Shown here in pieces: positions 35,143-45,430 of a stretch of DNA of 64,000 nucleotides. The DNA lies in the NCBI RefSeq assembly GCF_019052805.1, contig NZ_JAHQRJ010000003.1, forward strand, positions 124,001-188,000. The letters run 5' to 3'. The position numbers and the translations under genes are program-made. Source of the DNA: Noviherbaspirillum sp. L7-7A. Lineage in GTDB: Bacteria > Pseudomonadota > Gammaproteobacteria > Burkholderiales > Burkholderiaceae_D. Every line of letters begins with the position of its first letter. Position 1 is the stretch's first letter. The notes below the pieces were generated by a model. The model searched no databases. It was not told where the DNA came from and saw nothing but the letters and a program-made list of their open reading frames with translations.

Positions 35143-37626
35143 TCATGTCGGCTGCGTTAATGTTTCACAGGCACCGCGGCTGGGCAGGTGCACGCGGAAG
35201 CGGCTGCCTTGTCCCAGGCGCGAACTCACCGTGATCCTGCCTCCCAGCGCCCGCACGATCTGGTCCACCAGTGCCAGGCCCAGGCCAACGCCCGGCAGGC
35301 TCTTGTGCTGCACCGGCTCCAGCCGTTCGAACGGTTGAAAAATACGGGTGGTATCCGCTTCGTCAATTCCCTGCCCAGTATCAGCCACTTCAAATACGTG
35401 TGTGTCATGTTCCGTCATCAATCGGACTGTTACCGAGCCCTGGCTGGTGAATTTCAGGGCATTTGAAATCAGGTTGGCCAGGACGATGCGCAGCAGGCGG
35501 GCATCGCTGACAATGGGTGGCACGGCTGCCTGCTGTGGCTCAAGCGATAGCGTGACTGCGCTGGCGGCCTGGTCGGCATGTGCCGACAGCACTTCCTGCA
35601 CAATCGCAGCAGCGTCCAGCGACTCCGGACGCGCCTCGATCCTGCCGCTTTCCAGGCGGGTATATTCCAGCAGGCTTTCCACCAGCCCGGCCAGTTGGCG
35701 CGTTGCGCGCGCCATGCGTTGCAGTCGGGCGGTGGCGGGAGTGGGCAGGCCGCCGCCGCGTTCCAGCAACTGCACATTCATATCCATGGTGGCAATCGGC
35801 GTGCGCAGCTCATGGGAGACCATGCCGAGGAACAGGCCCTTGACCCGGTTTGCGCGTTCAGCCTGCTCGCGCGCCACCTCGGCCGCATCGCGTGTGGTTT
35901 CGAGCTGCCGATGCCGCGTCACCAGTTCCGATGCCAGCCCCTCGATATCCAGCGATGCGCTGGCGAGTGCGCCGCGCAATTGGTCGCCGGCACGCTTGGC
36001 CGCAATCAGGTTGGCTGCGCGCGCCAGCAGTTCCTGCGGCAGGAAGGGCTTGGTCAGATAATCCTGCGCGCCTTCGCGCAGGAGTTTTACCCGCAGTGCA
36101 TCATCGGCCTTGGCGCTGAGCAGCAGGATGGGCGTGGCCGCAGGTGCGTCGTTGCTGCTGCGTATGGCTTTGACCAGCTGCTCGCCACTCATCAGGGGCA
36201 TCATGATGTCGCTCACGACCAGATCAGGCTGCAGCGCCTGGAAGCGTTGATAGCCTTCTTGGCCGTCGGCGGCGGTGACAACGTTATAGTACGGTGCCAA
36301 GGTCTCGGCCAGAAAGCGGCGCATGTCCTGGTTGTCTTCGACTACCAGCACCGACGGCCGCTGCGGCAGTGGCGCCTCAGGCTGCTCGGCCGCTGCAGCC
36401 GGGGCCAGTTCCTCCAGCATGGTCGACAGCGCCAGCCGGGTTGCGGGACTGGCTGCGGGTGCGGCGCTCTGTACCGCGGCGTCGACACCGGCGGTCAGCG
36501 GCAATTGCACCGTGAAGCGGGCACCGCCGGCAGCACTGGCATCCACTTTCACCGAGCCGCCATGCAGGCTGACCAGGTCTTTCACAATGGCCAGGCCAAG
36601 CCCGGTGCCGCCGTATTGACGGGTGATGCTGCCATCCGCCTGGCGGAAGCGTTCAAAGATCAGCTCCCGCGCCTCTTCTGCGATGCCGGGGCCGCTGTCG
36701 GCGACGGTGATGACCACATTGCCGTCGCCGCGCGCAAGCCGCAAGCGCACTTCGCCGCCCGCCGGCGTGAATTTGACTGCATTGGACAACAGGTTGATGA
36801 CCACGCGCTCGATCATATCGGGATCGGCTTCGATCAGCATGGCTTCGTCGGCAGCCACATCGAAGCGCAGCCCGCGCTGACTGGCAACCTGTTCGAACTG
36901 CGCGGCGATGTCCGTGAGCCAGGGCTGCAGGTCGAACCGTGTCCGCTGCGGCTGCATGTCATGCGATTCCAGCTTGGCGATATCCAGCAGGTCGTTGACA
37001 TGGCGCAGCAGGCTGCGGCCATTGCGGCTGATCAGGTCCAGTTCACGACGTTGCTGCTGGTTCAGGCTTGCATCTTCGCGCATGCGCTCGGCCGGGCCCA
37101 GCATCAGGGTCAGTGGCGTGCGCAGCTCATGCGAGACATTGGCGAAGAATTGCGTCTTGATTTCATCAAGCTCCTTGACCTTGCGGTACAGGGCTTCCAG
37201 TTCCGTGTGGGCGCGTTCCAGTTCCACACGGCGCTCTTCGGAAAGACGTGCCGCGGCCACCGTTTGCTCGATCTGCGGCCGGACGTACAGCAAGCCGATG
37301 GCGGTCGCGACCGATGCGGCCGCGGTGGCAACCTTGACCAGGCCATCCAGCAGATAGTCCGGATGCCATACCGTCCATATCTTCATGAAGTGGGTAAGGC
37401 CGCACAGGCCGATGAACAGGCCGAAGGCAATAAACACCGGACTGAAAGGCAACCTGATCCTGCGCACCAGCAGATAGAGGACCAGGGAGATGCCAAGGTA
37501 GGCCGTGCCGATCAGCGCGTCGGACACCACATGCATCCAGAGCAGGCTGGGGATCCAGAGGTAGCAGTGCCCATGCGGCATGAATGCGCTGCTTTTTTCG
37601 GAAATCTCGTTAAGCCAGTTTGCCAT
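35143..37626 (-). CDS. Hybrid histidine kinase with ethylene-receptor-like membrane domain
   Basis: The 827-residue protein begins with a three-helix membrane domain (residues 20-125) resembling the plant ETR1 and cyanobacterial Etr1 ethylene-binding domain. Residues equivalent to ETR1 Asp25, Tyr32, Ile62, Cys65 and His69 are all present (Asp36, Tyr43, Ile72, Cys75 and His79, the last two in LCGLTHF). A coiled-coil linker follows, then a first HisKA (phospho-His about 166) and HATPase_c (NLLSNAVKFT, GGTGLGLAIVK), a receiver (Asp about 472 in VVSDIMMPL), and a second HisKA (His about 604) with its own HATPase (NLISNALKFT, GVGLGLALV). There is no PAS or GAF. The start has GGAGA five bases upstream. 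A single-domain regulator follows. Ethylene or copper binding is an inference. Confidence 0.88.
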   Translation of the reverse strand: MANWLNEISEKSSAFMPHGHCYLWIPSLLWMHVVSDALIGTAYLGISLVLYLLVRRIRLPFSPVFIAFGLFIGLCGLTHFMKIWTVWHPDYLLDGLVKVATAAASVATAIGLLYVRPQIEQTVAAARLSEERRVELERAHTELEALYRKVKELDEIKTQFFANVSHELRTPLTLMLGPAERMREDASLNQQQRRELDLISRNGRSLLRHVNDLLDIAKLESHDMQPQRTRFDLQPWLTDIAAQFEQVASQRGLRFDVAADEAMLIEADPDMIERVVINLLSNAVKFTPAGGEVRLRLARGDGNVVITVADSGPGIAEEARELIFERFRQADGSITRQYGGTGLGLAIVKDLVSLHGGSVKVDASAAGGARFTVQLPLTAGVDAAVQSAAPAASPATRLALSTMLEELAPAAAAEQPEAPLPQRPSVLVVEDNQDMRRFLAETLAPYYNVVTAADGQEGYQRFQALQPDLVVSDIMMPLMSGEQLVKAIRSSNDAPAATPILLLSAKADDALRVKLLREGAQDYLTKPFLPQELLARAANLIAAKRAGDQLRGALASASLDIEGLASELVTRHRQLETTRDAAEVAREQAERANRVKGLFLGMVSHELRTPIATMDMNVQLLERGGGLPTPATARLQRMARATRQLAGLVESLLEYTRLESGRIEARPESLDAAAIVQEVLSAHADQAASAVTLSLEPQQAAVPPIVSDARLLRIVLANLISNALKFTSQGSVTVRLMTEHDTHVFEVADTGQGIDEADTTRIFQPFERLEPVQHKSLPGVGLGLALVDQIVRALGGRITVSSRLGQGSRFRVHLPSRGACETLTQPT

Positions 37627-37756
37627 GCATTCTCCGCGGTGATTCGTGAGGGGCGTACAAGCTTTCGGGTTGGTACACGGTGCCGGGCATGATTATAAGG
37701 CTTGGTGCGACTCGGCAAGGTAGGGCAGAGGAATGACGTGGCGCCATTCCGGACAT

Positions 37757-37796
37757 AAAAAACCCGCTTGCCGGCGAATCGCGCGGCAAGCGGGTT
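37757..37796 (-). terminator. Rho-independent terminator of glcB
   Basis: Perfect 13-bp arms (37761-37773 and 37784-37796) with a 10-nt loop are followed on the minus strand by a run of T (complement of 37757-37762). It lies 50 bp after the malate synthase stop codon. Confidence 0.88.
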
Positions 37797-37846
37797 GGCG
37801 CTGCGGCGTGCCGGGGCACGCTGTGTCCGGCCCGGTCAGCGGCAGC

Positions 37847-40072
37847 TCAGCGACGCGCCGCCTTGACCTTCAGGCGCCATGCATGCAGCAGCGGCTCGGT
37901 GTAGCCGCTTGGCTGCGTCAGGCCCTGGAACACCAGGTCGCGCGCGGCGCGGTAGGCATAAGAAGCCTCGAAGTCCGGCGCCATTGGCGTGTAGAACGGG
38001 TCGTTCTCGTTCTGAGCATCCACCACGCGCGCCATGCGCTGCAAGGTTTCCGTGACCTGCGCCTCGTTGACCACGCCATGCAGCAGCCAGTTGGCGATGT
38101 GCTGGCTCGAAATGCGCAGCGTGGCGCGGTCTTCCATCAGGCCGACGTTGTGGATGTCGGGCACCTTGGAGCAGCCCACGCCCTGGTCGATCCAGCGCAC
38201 CACATAGCCCAGGATGCCCTGTGCATTGTTGTCCAGTTCCTGCTGGATTTCCTCGGCCGGCCATTTCGCTTGCGCTACCACTGGAATCTGCAGCAGTTCA
38301 TTGCGCAGGCGGTCGACCTCGCCGGCATTGGCGGTCTTTTCCAGCTGCTGCTGGATCTCGGCCACGTTCACCTGATGGTAATGCAGCGCATGCAGCGTGG
38401 CACCGGTCGGCGAGGGCACCCAGGCGGTGTTGGCGCCGGCCTTGGGATGGTTGATCTTCTGCTCCAGCATCGCTGCCATCATGTCCGGCATGGCCCACAT
38501 GCCCTTACCGATCTGGGCGCGGCCGCGCAGGCCGCAGGACAGGCCGATTAGCACGTTGCTCTTCTCGTAGGCGGTGAGCCAGGTGCTGGTCTTCATGTCG
38601 CCCTTGCGCATCATTGGGCCGGCCTGCATGGCGGTGTGCATCTCGTCGCCGGTGCGGTCCAAAAAGCCGGTGTTGATAAAGGCCACGCGGCCGGTGGCTT
38701 CGCGGATGCAGGCCTTCAAGTTGACGCTGGTGCGGCGTTCCTCATCCATGATGCCCAGCTTGACGGTCTCGGCCGGCAGTCCCAGCAGTGCCTCGACGCG
38801 GCCGAACAGTTCGCTGGCGAAGGCCACTTCGGCCGGGCCATGCATCTTGGGCTTGACGATATAGACCGAGCCGGTGCGTGAGTTGCCGATCTTCTGTTCC
38901 GGCTTGCGCTTCAGGTCATGCAGGGCGATCGCCACGGTGACCACCGCATCCATGATGCCTTCCGGGATTTCCTTGCCGCCGTCATACAGGATGGCCGGGT
39001 TGGTCATCAGGTGGCCGACATTGCGCAGGAACAGCAGCGAGCGGCCATGCAGCGTGACCACGCCGTCCTTGACATCAGTGGCGCCGACGCCAGCGGTGTA
39101 TTCGCGGTCCGGGTTCAGGCTGCGGGTAAAGGCATTGCCGCCCTTGGTGATGGTTTCCGACAGGCTAGCCTGCAGGATGCCCAGCCAGTTCGAGTAGGCC
39201 AGCACCTTGTCCTCGGCATCGACCGCGGCGACCGAGTCTTCCAAGTCGAGGATGGTCGACAGCGCGGCTTCGATCACCAGGTCGGCCACGCCGGCGGCGT
39301 CGCCCTTGCCGATCGGGGTGTTGCGGTCGATGATGATGTCGACATGCAGGCCATTGTTCTTCAGCAGCACCGAGGTCGGTGCGCCGGCGTCGCCGCGGTA
39401 GCCGACGAACTTCGCTGCATCGGCCAGTCCGGTGGCGGCGCCGTTCTTCAGCGCCACGGCGAGCTTGCCGCCCTCGACGGTGTAGCCGGCGGCGTCGTGA
39501 TGGCTGCCCTGTGCCAGCGGCGCGATGCGGTCGAGGAAGTCACGGGCAAAGCCGATCACCTTGACGCCGCGCACGGGGTTGTAGCTTTCGCCGTTCGGGC
39601 CATTGCGGGTGGCGCCGTCGGTTTCGGCGATGGCGTCGGTGCCATACAGCGCGTCATACAGCGAGCCCCAGCGCGCATTGGCGGCGTTGAGCGCGTAGCG
39701 GGCGTTGAGGATGGGCACGACCAGCTGCGGGCCGGCCTGCACCGCCAGCTCGGCATCGACATTCGCGGTGGTGATGGTGAAGTCGTCCGGCTGCGGATTC
39801 ATGTAGCCGATCTTTTCCAGGAAGGCGCGATAGGCCGCGGTGTCTCTCAGCGGGCCAAGATTGGCGCGGTGCCAGTTGTCCAGCTCGGTCTGCAGCCGGT
39901 CGCGTTCGGCTAGCAGCGCGATGTTCTTCGGCGCCAGGTCGCGCACGATGGCGTCGAAGCCTTGCCAGAAGGCGGCGCTGTCGACGCCGGTGCCAGGCAG
40001 CACGCGGTCTTCGATGAAGCGGTAGAGCGGGGTGGCGATCTGCAGTCCGTGGCAGGTAGTGCGGTCAGTCAT
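37847..40072 (-). CDS. glcB: Malate synthase G
   Basis: The 741-residue enzyme condenses glyoxylate with acetyl-CoA to malate. Length fits the monomeric G form (about 723), not the A form (about 530). Recognisable segments are [52 protein letters not shown], the hallmark [17 protein letters not shown], and [25 protein letters not shown] lies seven bases before the start. It is 43 bp downstream of a haloacid dehalogenase gene on the same strand and ends at a clear terminator. It consumes glyoxylate from glycolate, purines or the glyoxylate bypass. Confidence 0.96.
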   Translation of the reverse strand: MTDRTTCHGLQIATPLYRFIEDRVLPGTGVDSAAFWQGFDAIVRDLAPKNIALLAERDRLQTELDNWHRANLGPLRDTAAYRAFLEKIGYMNPQPDDFTITTANVDAELAVQAGPQLVVPILNARYALNAANARWGSLYDALYGTDAIAETDGATRNGPNGESYNPVRGVKVIGFARDFLDRIAPLAQGSHHDAAGYTVEGGKLAVALKNGAATGLADAAKFVGYRGDAGAPTSVLLKNNGLHVDIIIDRNTPIGKGDAAGVADLVIEAALSTILDLEDSVAAVDAEDKVLAYSNWLGILQASLSETITKGGNAFTRSLNPDREYTAGVGATDVKDGVVTLHGRSLLFLRNVGHLMTNPAILYDGGKEIPEGIMDAVVTVAIALHDLKRKPEQKIGNSRTGSVYIVKPKMHGPAEVAFASELFGRVEALLGLPAETVKLGIMDEERRTSVNLKACIREATGRVAFINTGFLDRTGDEMHTAMQAGPMMRKGDMKTSTWLTAYEKSNVLIGLSCGLRGRAQIGKGMWAMPDMMAAMLEQKINHPKAGANTAWVPSPTGATLHALHYHQVNVAEIQQQLEKTANAGEVDRLRNELLQIPVVAQAKWPAEEIQQELDNNAQGILGYVVRWIDQGVGCSKVPDIHNVGLMEDRATLRISSQHIANWLLHGVVNEAQVTETLQRMARVVDAQNENDPFYTPMAPDFEASYAYRAARDLVFQGLTQPSGYTEPLLHAWRLKVKAARR

Positions 40073-40115
40073 GGTTAAGCCTCGTGTTGTCGTTATTTAA
40101 ATCGGAAAGGAAAAA

Positions 40116-40811
40116 TCATCGGGTAGCGCCGCGGCGTGCATCAGTGGCGATGAAGGCCGGCAGGTCCGACAGCAGCCGCGCCTGGCCGCTGGGCGTGACA
40201 CCCAGCTCCTCCATCGGCGCATCAGCGCGGTTAACCCAGAATGTCTTGTAGCCAAACCAGCTGGCGCCGCAGATGTCCCAGCCATTGCTGGAGACGAACA
40301 GGATGTCGCGCGCTGCCATGCCCAGCATGTCGGTGCCGAGCTGGTAGGCTTCCGGCGCGGTCTTGAACTTGCGTACCGCATCGGCGGAGAGCACATGGCT
40401 GAACAGGCCCTCCATGCCGGCATTCTGCACGGCGGCCGCTAGCATTTCGGGATTGCCATTGGAAAGAATAGCCATCTTCATGCCGGCGTCCTTCAGCTGG
40501 CGCAGCGCGGTAAGATTTTCCGGGAAAGCCTGCAGCTTTGCGTACTGGCCCATCATGGTGTTCTGCGCTTCCAGGTCCAGTTCCAAGCCCAGCTTACGGC
40601 ATGAAAATACCAGTGCGTCCTGCGTGATTTCCCAGAAGGGCTTGTAGGTGCTGCACAGGGTGCGCAGCTGGCTGTACTGGATCTGCTTGTCGCGCCACAG
40701 TTCGGCCAGCGATGCGCCCTTGCCGGGATAGAAGCGCTCGGCCAGTGCGCCGATGGAATAAACGTCGAACAGGGTTCCGTATGCGTCGAAAAGAATGGCC
40801 CGCACTGGCAT
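40116..40811 (-). CDS. Haloacid dehalogenase, type II
   Basis: The 231-residue HAD-superfamily enzyme has the nucleophile Asp9 in FDAYGTLFDV, motif II Ser in AILSNGNPEML, the motif III Lys in AVRKFKTAPEAYQLG and motif IV FVSSNGWDICGASWFG. The last motif is specific to L-2-haloacid dehalogenases, which hydrolyse L-2-haloacids such as chloroacetate to 2-hydroxyacids. Length matches the family (about 225-230). It is immediately upstream of glcB, which suggests that glycolate formed from haloacetate could feed glyoxylate metabolism. That link is inferred. Confidence 0.9.
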   Translation of the reverse strand: MPVRAILFDAYGTLFDVYSIGALAERFYPGKGASLAELWRDKQIQYSQLRTLCSTYKPFWEITQDALVFSCRKLGLELDLEAQNTMMGQYAKLQAFPENLTALRQLKDAGMKMAILSNGNPEMLAAAVQNAGMEGLFSHVLSADAVRKFKTAPEAYQLGTDMLGMAARDILFVSSNGWDICGASWFGYKTFWVNRADAPMEELGVTPSGQARLLSDLPAFIATDARRGATR

Positions 40812-41000
40812 GGCTGATGATCTGGTTGGCTAAGGTGCGGGGAGTATAGCCAATCTAAAAGTCAATAGCGCTAATGTTTTGTCGAATCACCTGTGCATTT
40901 TGGTTAAAGATCTCATCGGACTCGCTGCTGTTCTCGCAGCCAGAGACGATTTGAGGCAGGCTTGGTAACTGCCCGGAATCGCCGCCGGGACAGCAAACGC

Positions 41001-41423
41001 TCAGCTCGACGCCTGATCCTTGATCGAAGCCAGCAGCGCGTATTTCTCGCGATCTATTTCACCACGCGTACGCACGCCAAGGTAGCGCAGCACTGGCAGC
41101 GGCGGACACCAGCCGCGCAGACCATGCTGCAGTAGGAAAGGCAGCACGATGCCAGGCAGGATCAGCCATTTCTTGTTCACGGTCGCGCCCAGCACCAGGC
41201 CAGTCAGCGCCAGGGTTGATGCATTGACTTCCAGCATGCGCTCGACATCCCACTCATGCTCCAGTTCCTCGACGCGCTCGCGGATCACTTCCGGCGTGGC
41301 ATTGAGGTAATGCATGATGTTTGCTTCGGTCTGGCGATCGATCTGGCGGTTCACATCGAGCGCGGTCGAGCGGCGCACACGGTCGCCTTCATCATCTTGG
41401 ACGGTGGTTAAGGCATGGCTCAT
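41001..41423 (-). CDS. DUF2892-like small membrane protein
   Basis: The 140-residue protein has an acidic soluble N-terminus (about 65 residues, with HYLNATPEVIRERVEELEHEWDVERMLE) followed by two hydrophobic segments (TLALTGLVLGATV and WLILPGIVLPFLLQHGLRG) and CPPLPVLRYLGVRTRGEI, resembling the YgaP-type DUF2892 membrane hairpin. GAGG supports the start. It lies 151 bp downstream of putA on the same strand. Function is unknown. Confidence 0.72.
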   Translation of the reverse strand: MSHALTTVQDDEGDRVRRSTALDVNRQIDRQTEANIMHYLNATPEVIRERVEELEHEWDVERMLEVNASTLALTGLVLGATVNKKWLILPGIVLPFLLQHGLRGWCPPLPVLRYLGVRTRGEIDREKYALLASIKDQASS

Positions 41424-41574
41424 CGGTTTCCTCTTCTGGGTTGATTAATTGGCAAGCTTCGTTTGACGTTGCCTGTCGCAAAAAGTGCCCGAGTCCACGC
41501 AGCGCACGGAAGACATGGCGCTGGGGAATGCGGCTGCATGGCCAGTGCCATGCCTTCGGGAAGTACCTTATGGT

Positions 41575-44500
41575 TCAGGCCGGCGCCATCGTCATCAGGC
41601 TCGCATTGCCGCCGGCGGCGGTGGTGTTGACCGACACGGTGCGCTCCGTCACCAGACGCCACAGGGCAATCGGTTGGCTGCCATGGGTTTGCGCAACTGG
41701 CGTCAGCGCGCCTTCGCGTGCCGCCAGCATGGGCAACTGGGCTGCGCAGCAAGCCTGGTCGCACAGGGCCAGTGATATTGCTGGATGGCTGGCCACATCG
41801 GCCACGATGATGATTCTTGCGCTGACCGGCTGCGGCAGGCCCGCCGGCAGCATGGCGTAGGCAGCAGCGCTCATCAAAGCCTGGTTGCCGGTCGCCAGCA
41901 CGGCCGCCAGCTGGTTGACCAGCGCGGCACGATCGGCCGCCGCGCACAGCACGGCGCCACGGGCGCCAAAGCGCAGGACGTTGCTTTCGCCGGTCGGGCC
42001 CGGCAGGCTTAGTGCGCGGCCAAGCAGGCTGTCCTGTGCATAGCGCTGGGTCAGCGCCATCAGCACCATGTCGCCACTGGCCCGCGCCCATTCCTGCAGC
42101 GCCTCCAATCCGGCATCCCTTGCCGGCGCTTGCATGGCTAGGTTGGATGCCAGCGGGCCGCTATCTAGAGCATGCTGCAACCGGCGCAGGTACAGCGGCC
42201 CTCCGGCCTTGGGACCGGTGCCCGACTTGCCTTCGCCGCCGAAAGGCTGCACGCCGACCACTGCGCCGACCATGTTGCGGTTCACATAGATATTGCCCAC
42301 ATGCGCCCTTGCCACGATGTTTCCCACCGTGTCATCGATGCGCGAATGAATGCCCAGCGTTAGCCCATAGCCGCTGGCATTTATCTGCGCCAGCAGCGCT
42401 GGGAGCTGCTCGCGACGGTAACGCAGCACATGCAGCACCGGCCCAAACACCTCATGCTGCAAGCGGGAAAAATCGTCGATCAGGATCACCGTGGGCGCAA
42501 CGAAGCTGCCACGCCGGCAGCTGTGCGGCAGGGGCAGCTGAAACATCTCCAGCGCATGGCCGCCGGCGCGGTCAATGTAATCCGTAAGAGCGCGGCGTGC
42601 ATCCTCGTCGATAACGGGGCCGACATCGGTGGCGAGCCGGTCCGGCACGCCCATGCGCAGTTCCTGCAGCGCGCCCTTGAGCATGCCAAGCACATGGTCG
42701 GCGATATCCTCCTGCAGACACAGCACCCGCAACGCCGAGCAGCGCTGGCCGGCGCTGTCGAAGGCTGACGCCAGCACATCCTGTACGACCTGTTCCGGCA
42801 GCGCCGAGGAGTCGACAATCATCGCATTCTGGCCGCCGGTTTCCGCGATCAGCGGTAGTGCGCAGTCTTGTGTCGCACCACGCTGGGCAAGCCGACGGTT
42901 GATCAGCGCAGCCACCTCGGTAGAGCCGGTGAAGAGCACGCCGCGGATGCGCGCATCGGCCACCAGCGCCGCGCCAACAGTGTCGCCCGAGCCGGGCAGC
43001 AATTGCAGCGCGGCGCGCGGTATGCCTGCCTGGTGCAGCAGCGTGGTGGCCAGATGCGCAATCAGCGGCGTCTGCTCCGCCGGCTTGGCCAGCACCACAT
43101 TGCCCGCGGCCAGCGCGGCGCTCACCTGGCCGATGAAGATCGCCAGCGGGAAATTCCACGGGCTGATGCACAGCACCGGCCCCAGGGCCGGCGCGGCTGG
43201 CGCCTGGCTGGCCTGGGCGGCGTAATAGCGCAGGAAATCAACTGCTTCGCGCACCTCGGCCAGCGCATTTGGCAAGGACTTGCCGGCTTCGCGCACTGCC
43301 AGGGACACCAGGGGCAGCCGCTCCCGTTCCAGCAGGTCCGCCGCGCGCAGCAGCGTGGTGGCGCGGGCTGCCGGCGTCATTGCCTGCCAGTGCGGTGCTT
43401 CCTGCGCCGCCGCGGCCAGCGCCGCTTCCCTCTGCGTCACGGTGGTATCGCACACCAGGCCAACTTGGTCCGCGCGGTCGGCCGGGTTGGTGACGGGCAT
43501 ACCGATAGTACCCGAGGCCAGGTCGCCATGCGCCAGTAGCGGCGCGGCATGCCAGAAGCGCTGGCCGAGCGCCTGCAGCACCGGCGCGATCTTGAGCAGC
43601 ACATTGCGGTCATTGAAGTCCATGCCGGACGAATTGCGCCGGCCGGGGCCGTACAGTGCCGCCGGCAGGGGAATGGCCGGATGCGGCGCGCCGTCAGACT
43701 GATGCGCCGCCTGCACCGGGTCGGCCAGCAGCCGCTCCAGCGGCATCTGCTCGTCGACGATCTGGTTGACGAAGGAGGTATTGGCGCCGTTTTCCAGCAG
43801 CCGCCGTACCAGGTAGGCCAGCAGGGTCTGGTGCGAGCCGACCGGGGCATAGATGCGGCAGGCTTGGCCCAGGCCGTCCTTGCCGACCACCTGGTCGTAC
43901 AAAGTTTCACCCATGCCATGCAGGCACTGGAACTCATAATCCGTTACGCCCAGCCGTTGCGCATCGGCGTGCACCATGGCCAGCGTCAGCGCGTTGTGAG
44001 TGGCAAACTGGGGATAGATCACGTCGCTTGCGGCCAGCAGCCGCTGCGCGCAGACCAGGTAGCACAGGTCGGTATGCGCCTTGCGGGTGTAGACCGGATA
44101 GTCCGGCATGCCATCCACCTGGGCGCGCTTGATTTCCGCATCCCAGTAAGCGCCCTTGACCAGTCGCACCATCAGTCGGCGGCCAGCGCGCCGGGCCAGG
44201 TCGACGATGCAGGCAATCAGTGCCGGACAGCGCTTCTGGTAAGCCTGCACCACGAAGCCGATGCCGTCGAAGCCGGCGGTGTCGGCATCGAAAGCCAGCG
44301 CTTCGAGCAGGTCCAGCGAGAGTTCCAGCCGATCGGCTTCCTCGGCATCAATGTTGATGCCGATGTCGTAGCGCTTGGCCAGCAGCACCAGCGTCTTCAA
44401 ACGCGGCAGCAGCTCCGTCATCACGCGCTCTCGCTGGGCCACGCTGTAGCGCGGATGCAGTGCCGACAGCTTGACCGAGATGCCCGGACCTTGGCGAATG

Positions 44501-45276
44501 CCGCGCCCGGCGCTGGCGCTGCCGATGGCATGGATGGCGTCTTCGTACAGGCGGTAATAGGCGTCGGCATCGGCCATGGTCAGGGCCGCCTCGCCCAGCA
44601 TGTCGAAGGAATAGCGATAGCCGCGTTCCTCGTTGGCGCGGCCATGCGCCAGTGCTTCCCCGATAGTCTGGCCGGTGACGAACTGCCGTCCCAGCATGCG
44701 CATTGCAAGGTCTACGCCGCGCCGGATCAGCGGCTCGCCGCCGCGCGCGATCAGCCGGCCCAGCGCCGCACCCAGTCCCTGCTCGCTGGCGTCGTGCGGC
44801 GCGACCAGTTTGCCGGTCACGACCAGCGCCCAGGTGGCGGCATTGACGAACAGGGACGGCGAGCCGCCCAGGTGGCGTTGCCAGTCGCCGCGGCTGATCT
44901 TCTCGGCGATCAGGCGGTCCGCGGTGTCATGGTCGGGAATGCGTAGCAACGCCTCGGCCAGGCACATCAGCGCAATGCCTTCCTGCGAGGACAGGGAAAA
45001 TTCATGCATCAGCGCATCCACGCCGGAGGCGCGGGCACGGCGGCTGCGCACGGTTTGCACCAGCCTTCTCGCCAATGCATGCGCATGGCCTGCAACGTGC
45101 GCATCCTGAGCCACCTCGGCAAGCAGTGCCTGCACCGCATCTCTCTCGTCGGGACGGCAGGCTGCGCGCAGGGCCTGGCGCAGCGGGTCCGGCTCGGGGC
45201 CGGCCTCGGCCACCAGCGCGGCAAAGGGCGGCAGGGAGCCAGCGGGCGTGAGCGGAACGGCATCGGGCTTGTTCAT
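41575..45276 (-). CDS. putA: Bifunctional proline dehydrogenase / P5C dehydrogenase
   Basis: The 1233-residue enzyme oxidises proline to glutamate in two steps with substrate channelling. The FAD-dependent proline dehydrogenase barrel is in about residues 120-500 (GPGISVKLSALHPRY, the RLVKGAYWDAEIK motif). The NAD-dependent aldehyde dehydrogenase follows (about 555-1015), with SPWNFPLAIFIGQVSAAL, catalytic Glu in ETGGQNAM and Cys in SAGQRCSALR. A C-terminal ALDH-like domain follows, as in long type-B/C PutA. It lacks the N-terminal ribbon-helix-helix repressor domain of E. coli PutA. Control probably falls to the divergent Lrp-family gene. I chose 45276, eight bases after GAGGA. 45282 is possible. 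Confidence 0.94.
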   Translation of the reverse strand: MNKPDAVPLTPAGSLPPFAALVAEAGPEPDPLRQALRAACRPDERDAVQALLAEVAQDAHVAGHAHALARRLVQTVRSRRARASGVDALMHEFSLSSQEGIALMCLAEALLRIPDHDTADRLIAEKISRGDWQRHLGGSPSLFVNAATWALVVTGKLVAPHDASEQGLGAALGRLIARGGEPLIRRGVDLAMRMLGRQFVTGQTIGEALAHGRANEERGYRYSFDMLGEAALTMADADAYYRLYEDAIHAIGSASAGRGIRQGPGISVKLSALHPRYSVAQRERVMTELLPRLKTLVLLAKRYDIGINIDAEEADRLELSLDLLEALAFDADTAGFDGIGFVVQAYQKRCPALIACIVDLARRAGRRLMVRLVKGAYWDAEIKRAQVDGMPDYPVYTRKAHTDLCYLVCAQRLLAASDVIYPQFATHNALTLAMVHADAQRLGVTDYEFQCLHGMGETLYDQVVGKDGLGQACRIYAPVGSHQTLLAYLVRRLLENGANTSFVNQIVDEQMPLERLLADPVQAAHQSDGAPHPAIPLPAALYGPGRRNSSGMDFNDRNVLLKIAPVLQALGQRFWHAAPLLAHGDLASGTIGMPVTNPADRADQVGLVCDTTVTQREAALAAAAQEAPHWQAMTPAARATTLLRAADLLERERLPLVSLAVREAGKSLPNALAEVREAVDFLRYYAAQASQAPAAPALGPVLCISPWNFPLAIFIGQVSAALAAGNVVLAKPAEQTPLIAHLATTLLHQAGIPRAALQLLPGSGDTVGAALVADARIRGVLFTGSTEVAALINRRLAQRGATQDCALPLIAETGGQNAMIVDSSALPEQVVQDVLASAFDSAGQRCSALRVLCLQEDIADHVLGMLKGALQELRMGVPDRLATDVGPVIDEDARRALTDYIDRAGGHALEMFQLPLPHSCRRGSFVAPTVILIDDFSRLQHEVFGPVLHVLRYRREQLPALLAQINASGYGLTLGIHSRIDDTVGNIVARAHVGNIYVNRNMVGAVVGVQPFGGEGKSGTGPKAGGPLYLRRLQHALDSGPLASNLAMQAPARDAGLEALQEWARASGDMVLMALTQRYAQDSLLGRALSLPGPTGESNVLRFGARGAVLCAAADRAALVNQLAAVLATGNQALMSAAAYAMLPAGLPQPVSARIIIVADVASHPAISLALCDQACCAAQLPMLAAREGALTPVAQTHGSQPIALWRLVTERTVSVNTTAAGGNASLMTMAPA

Positions 45277-45430
45277 CGGCATAGTCCTCAGGCTGAAGGC
45301 GCAGGCCGGTGCGCCTGCATGTTTTTCCATTCTAGGAGAAATAAACCAATATTAATTCTAGGAATTTGCCGCATTTGCTTAAATAAATCTGGCTTAAAAT
45401 TGATTAGCAAAATTAAATTTACTCAAGACC

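Noticed and set aside
35578-37692. 704-codon plus-strand frame opposite the hybrid kinase
   Set aside because: Same pattern of antisense openness from codon bias. The opposite strand encodes well-defined kinase motifs.
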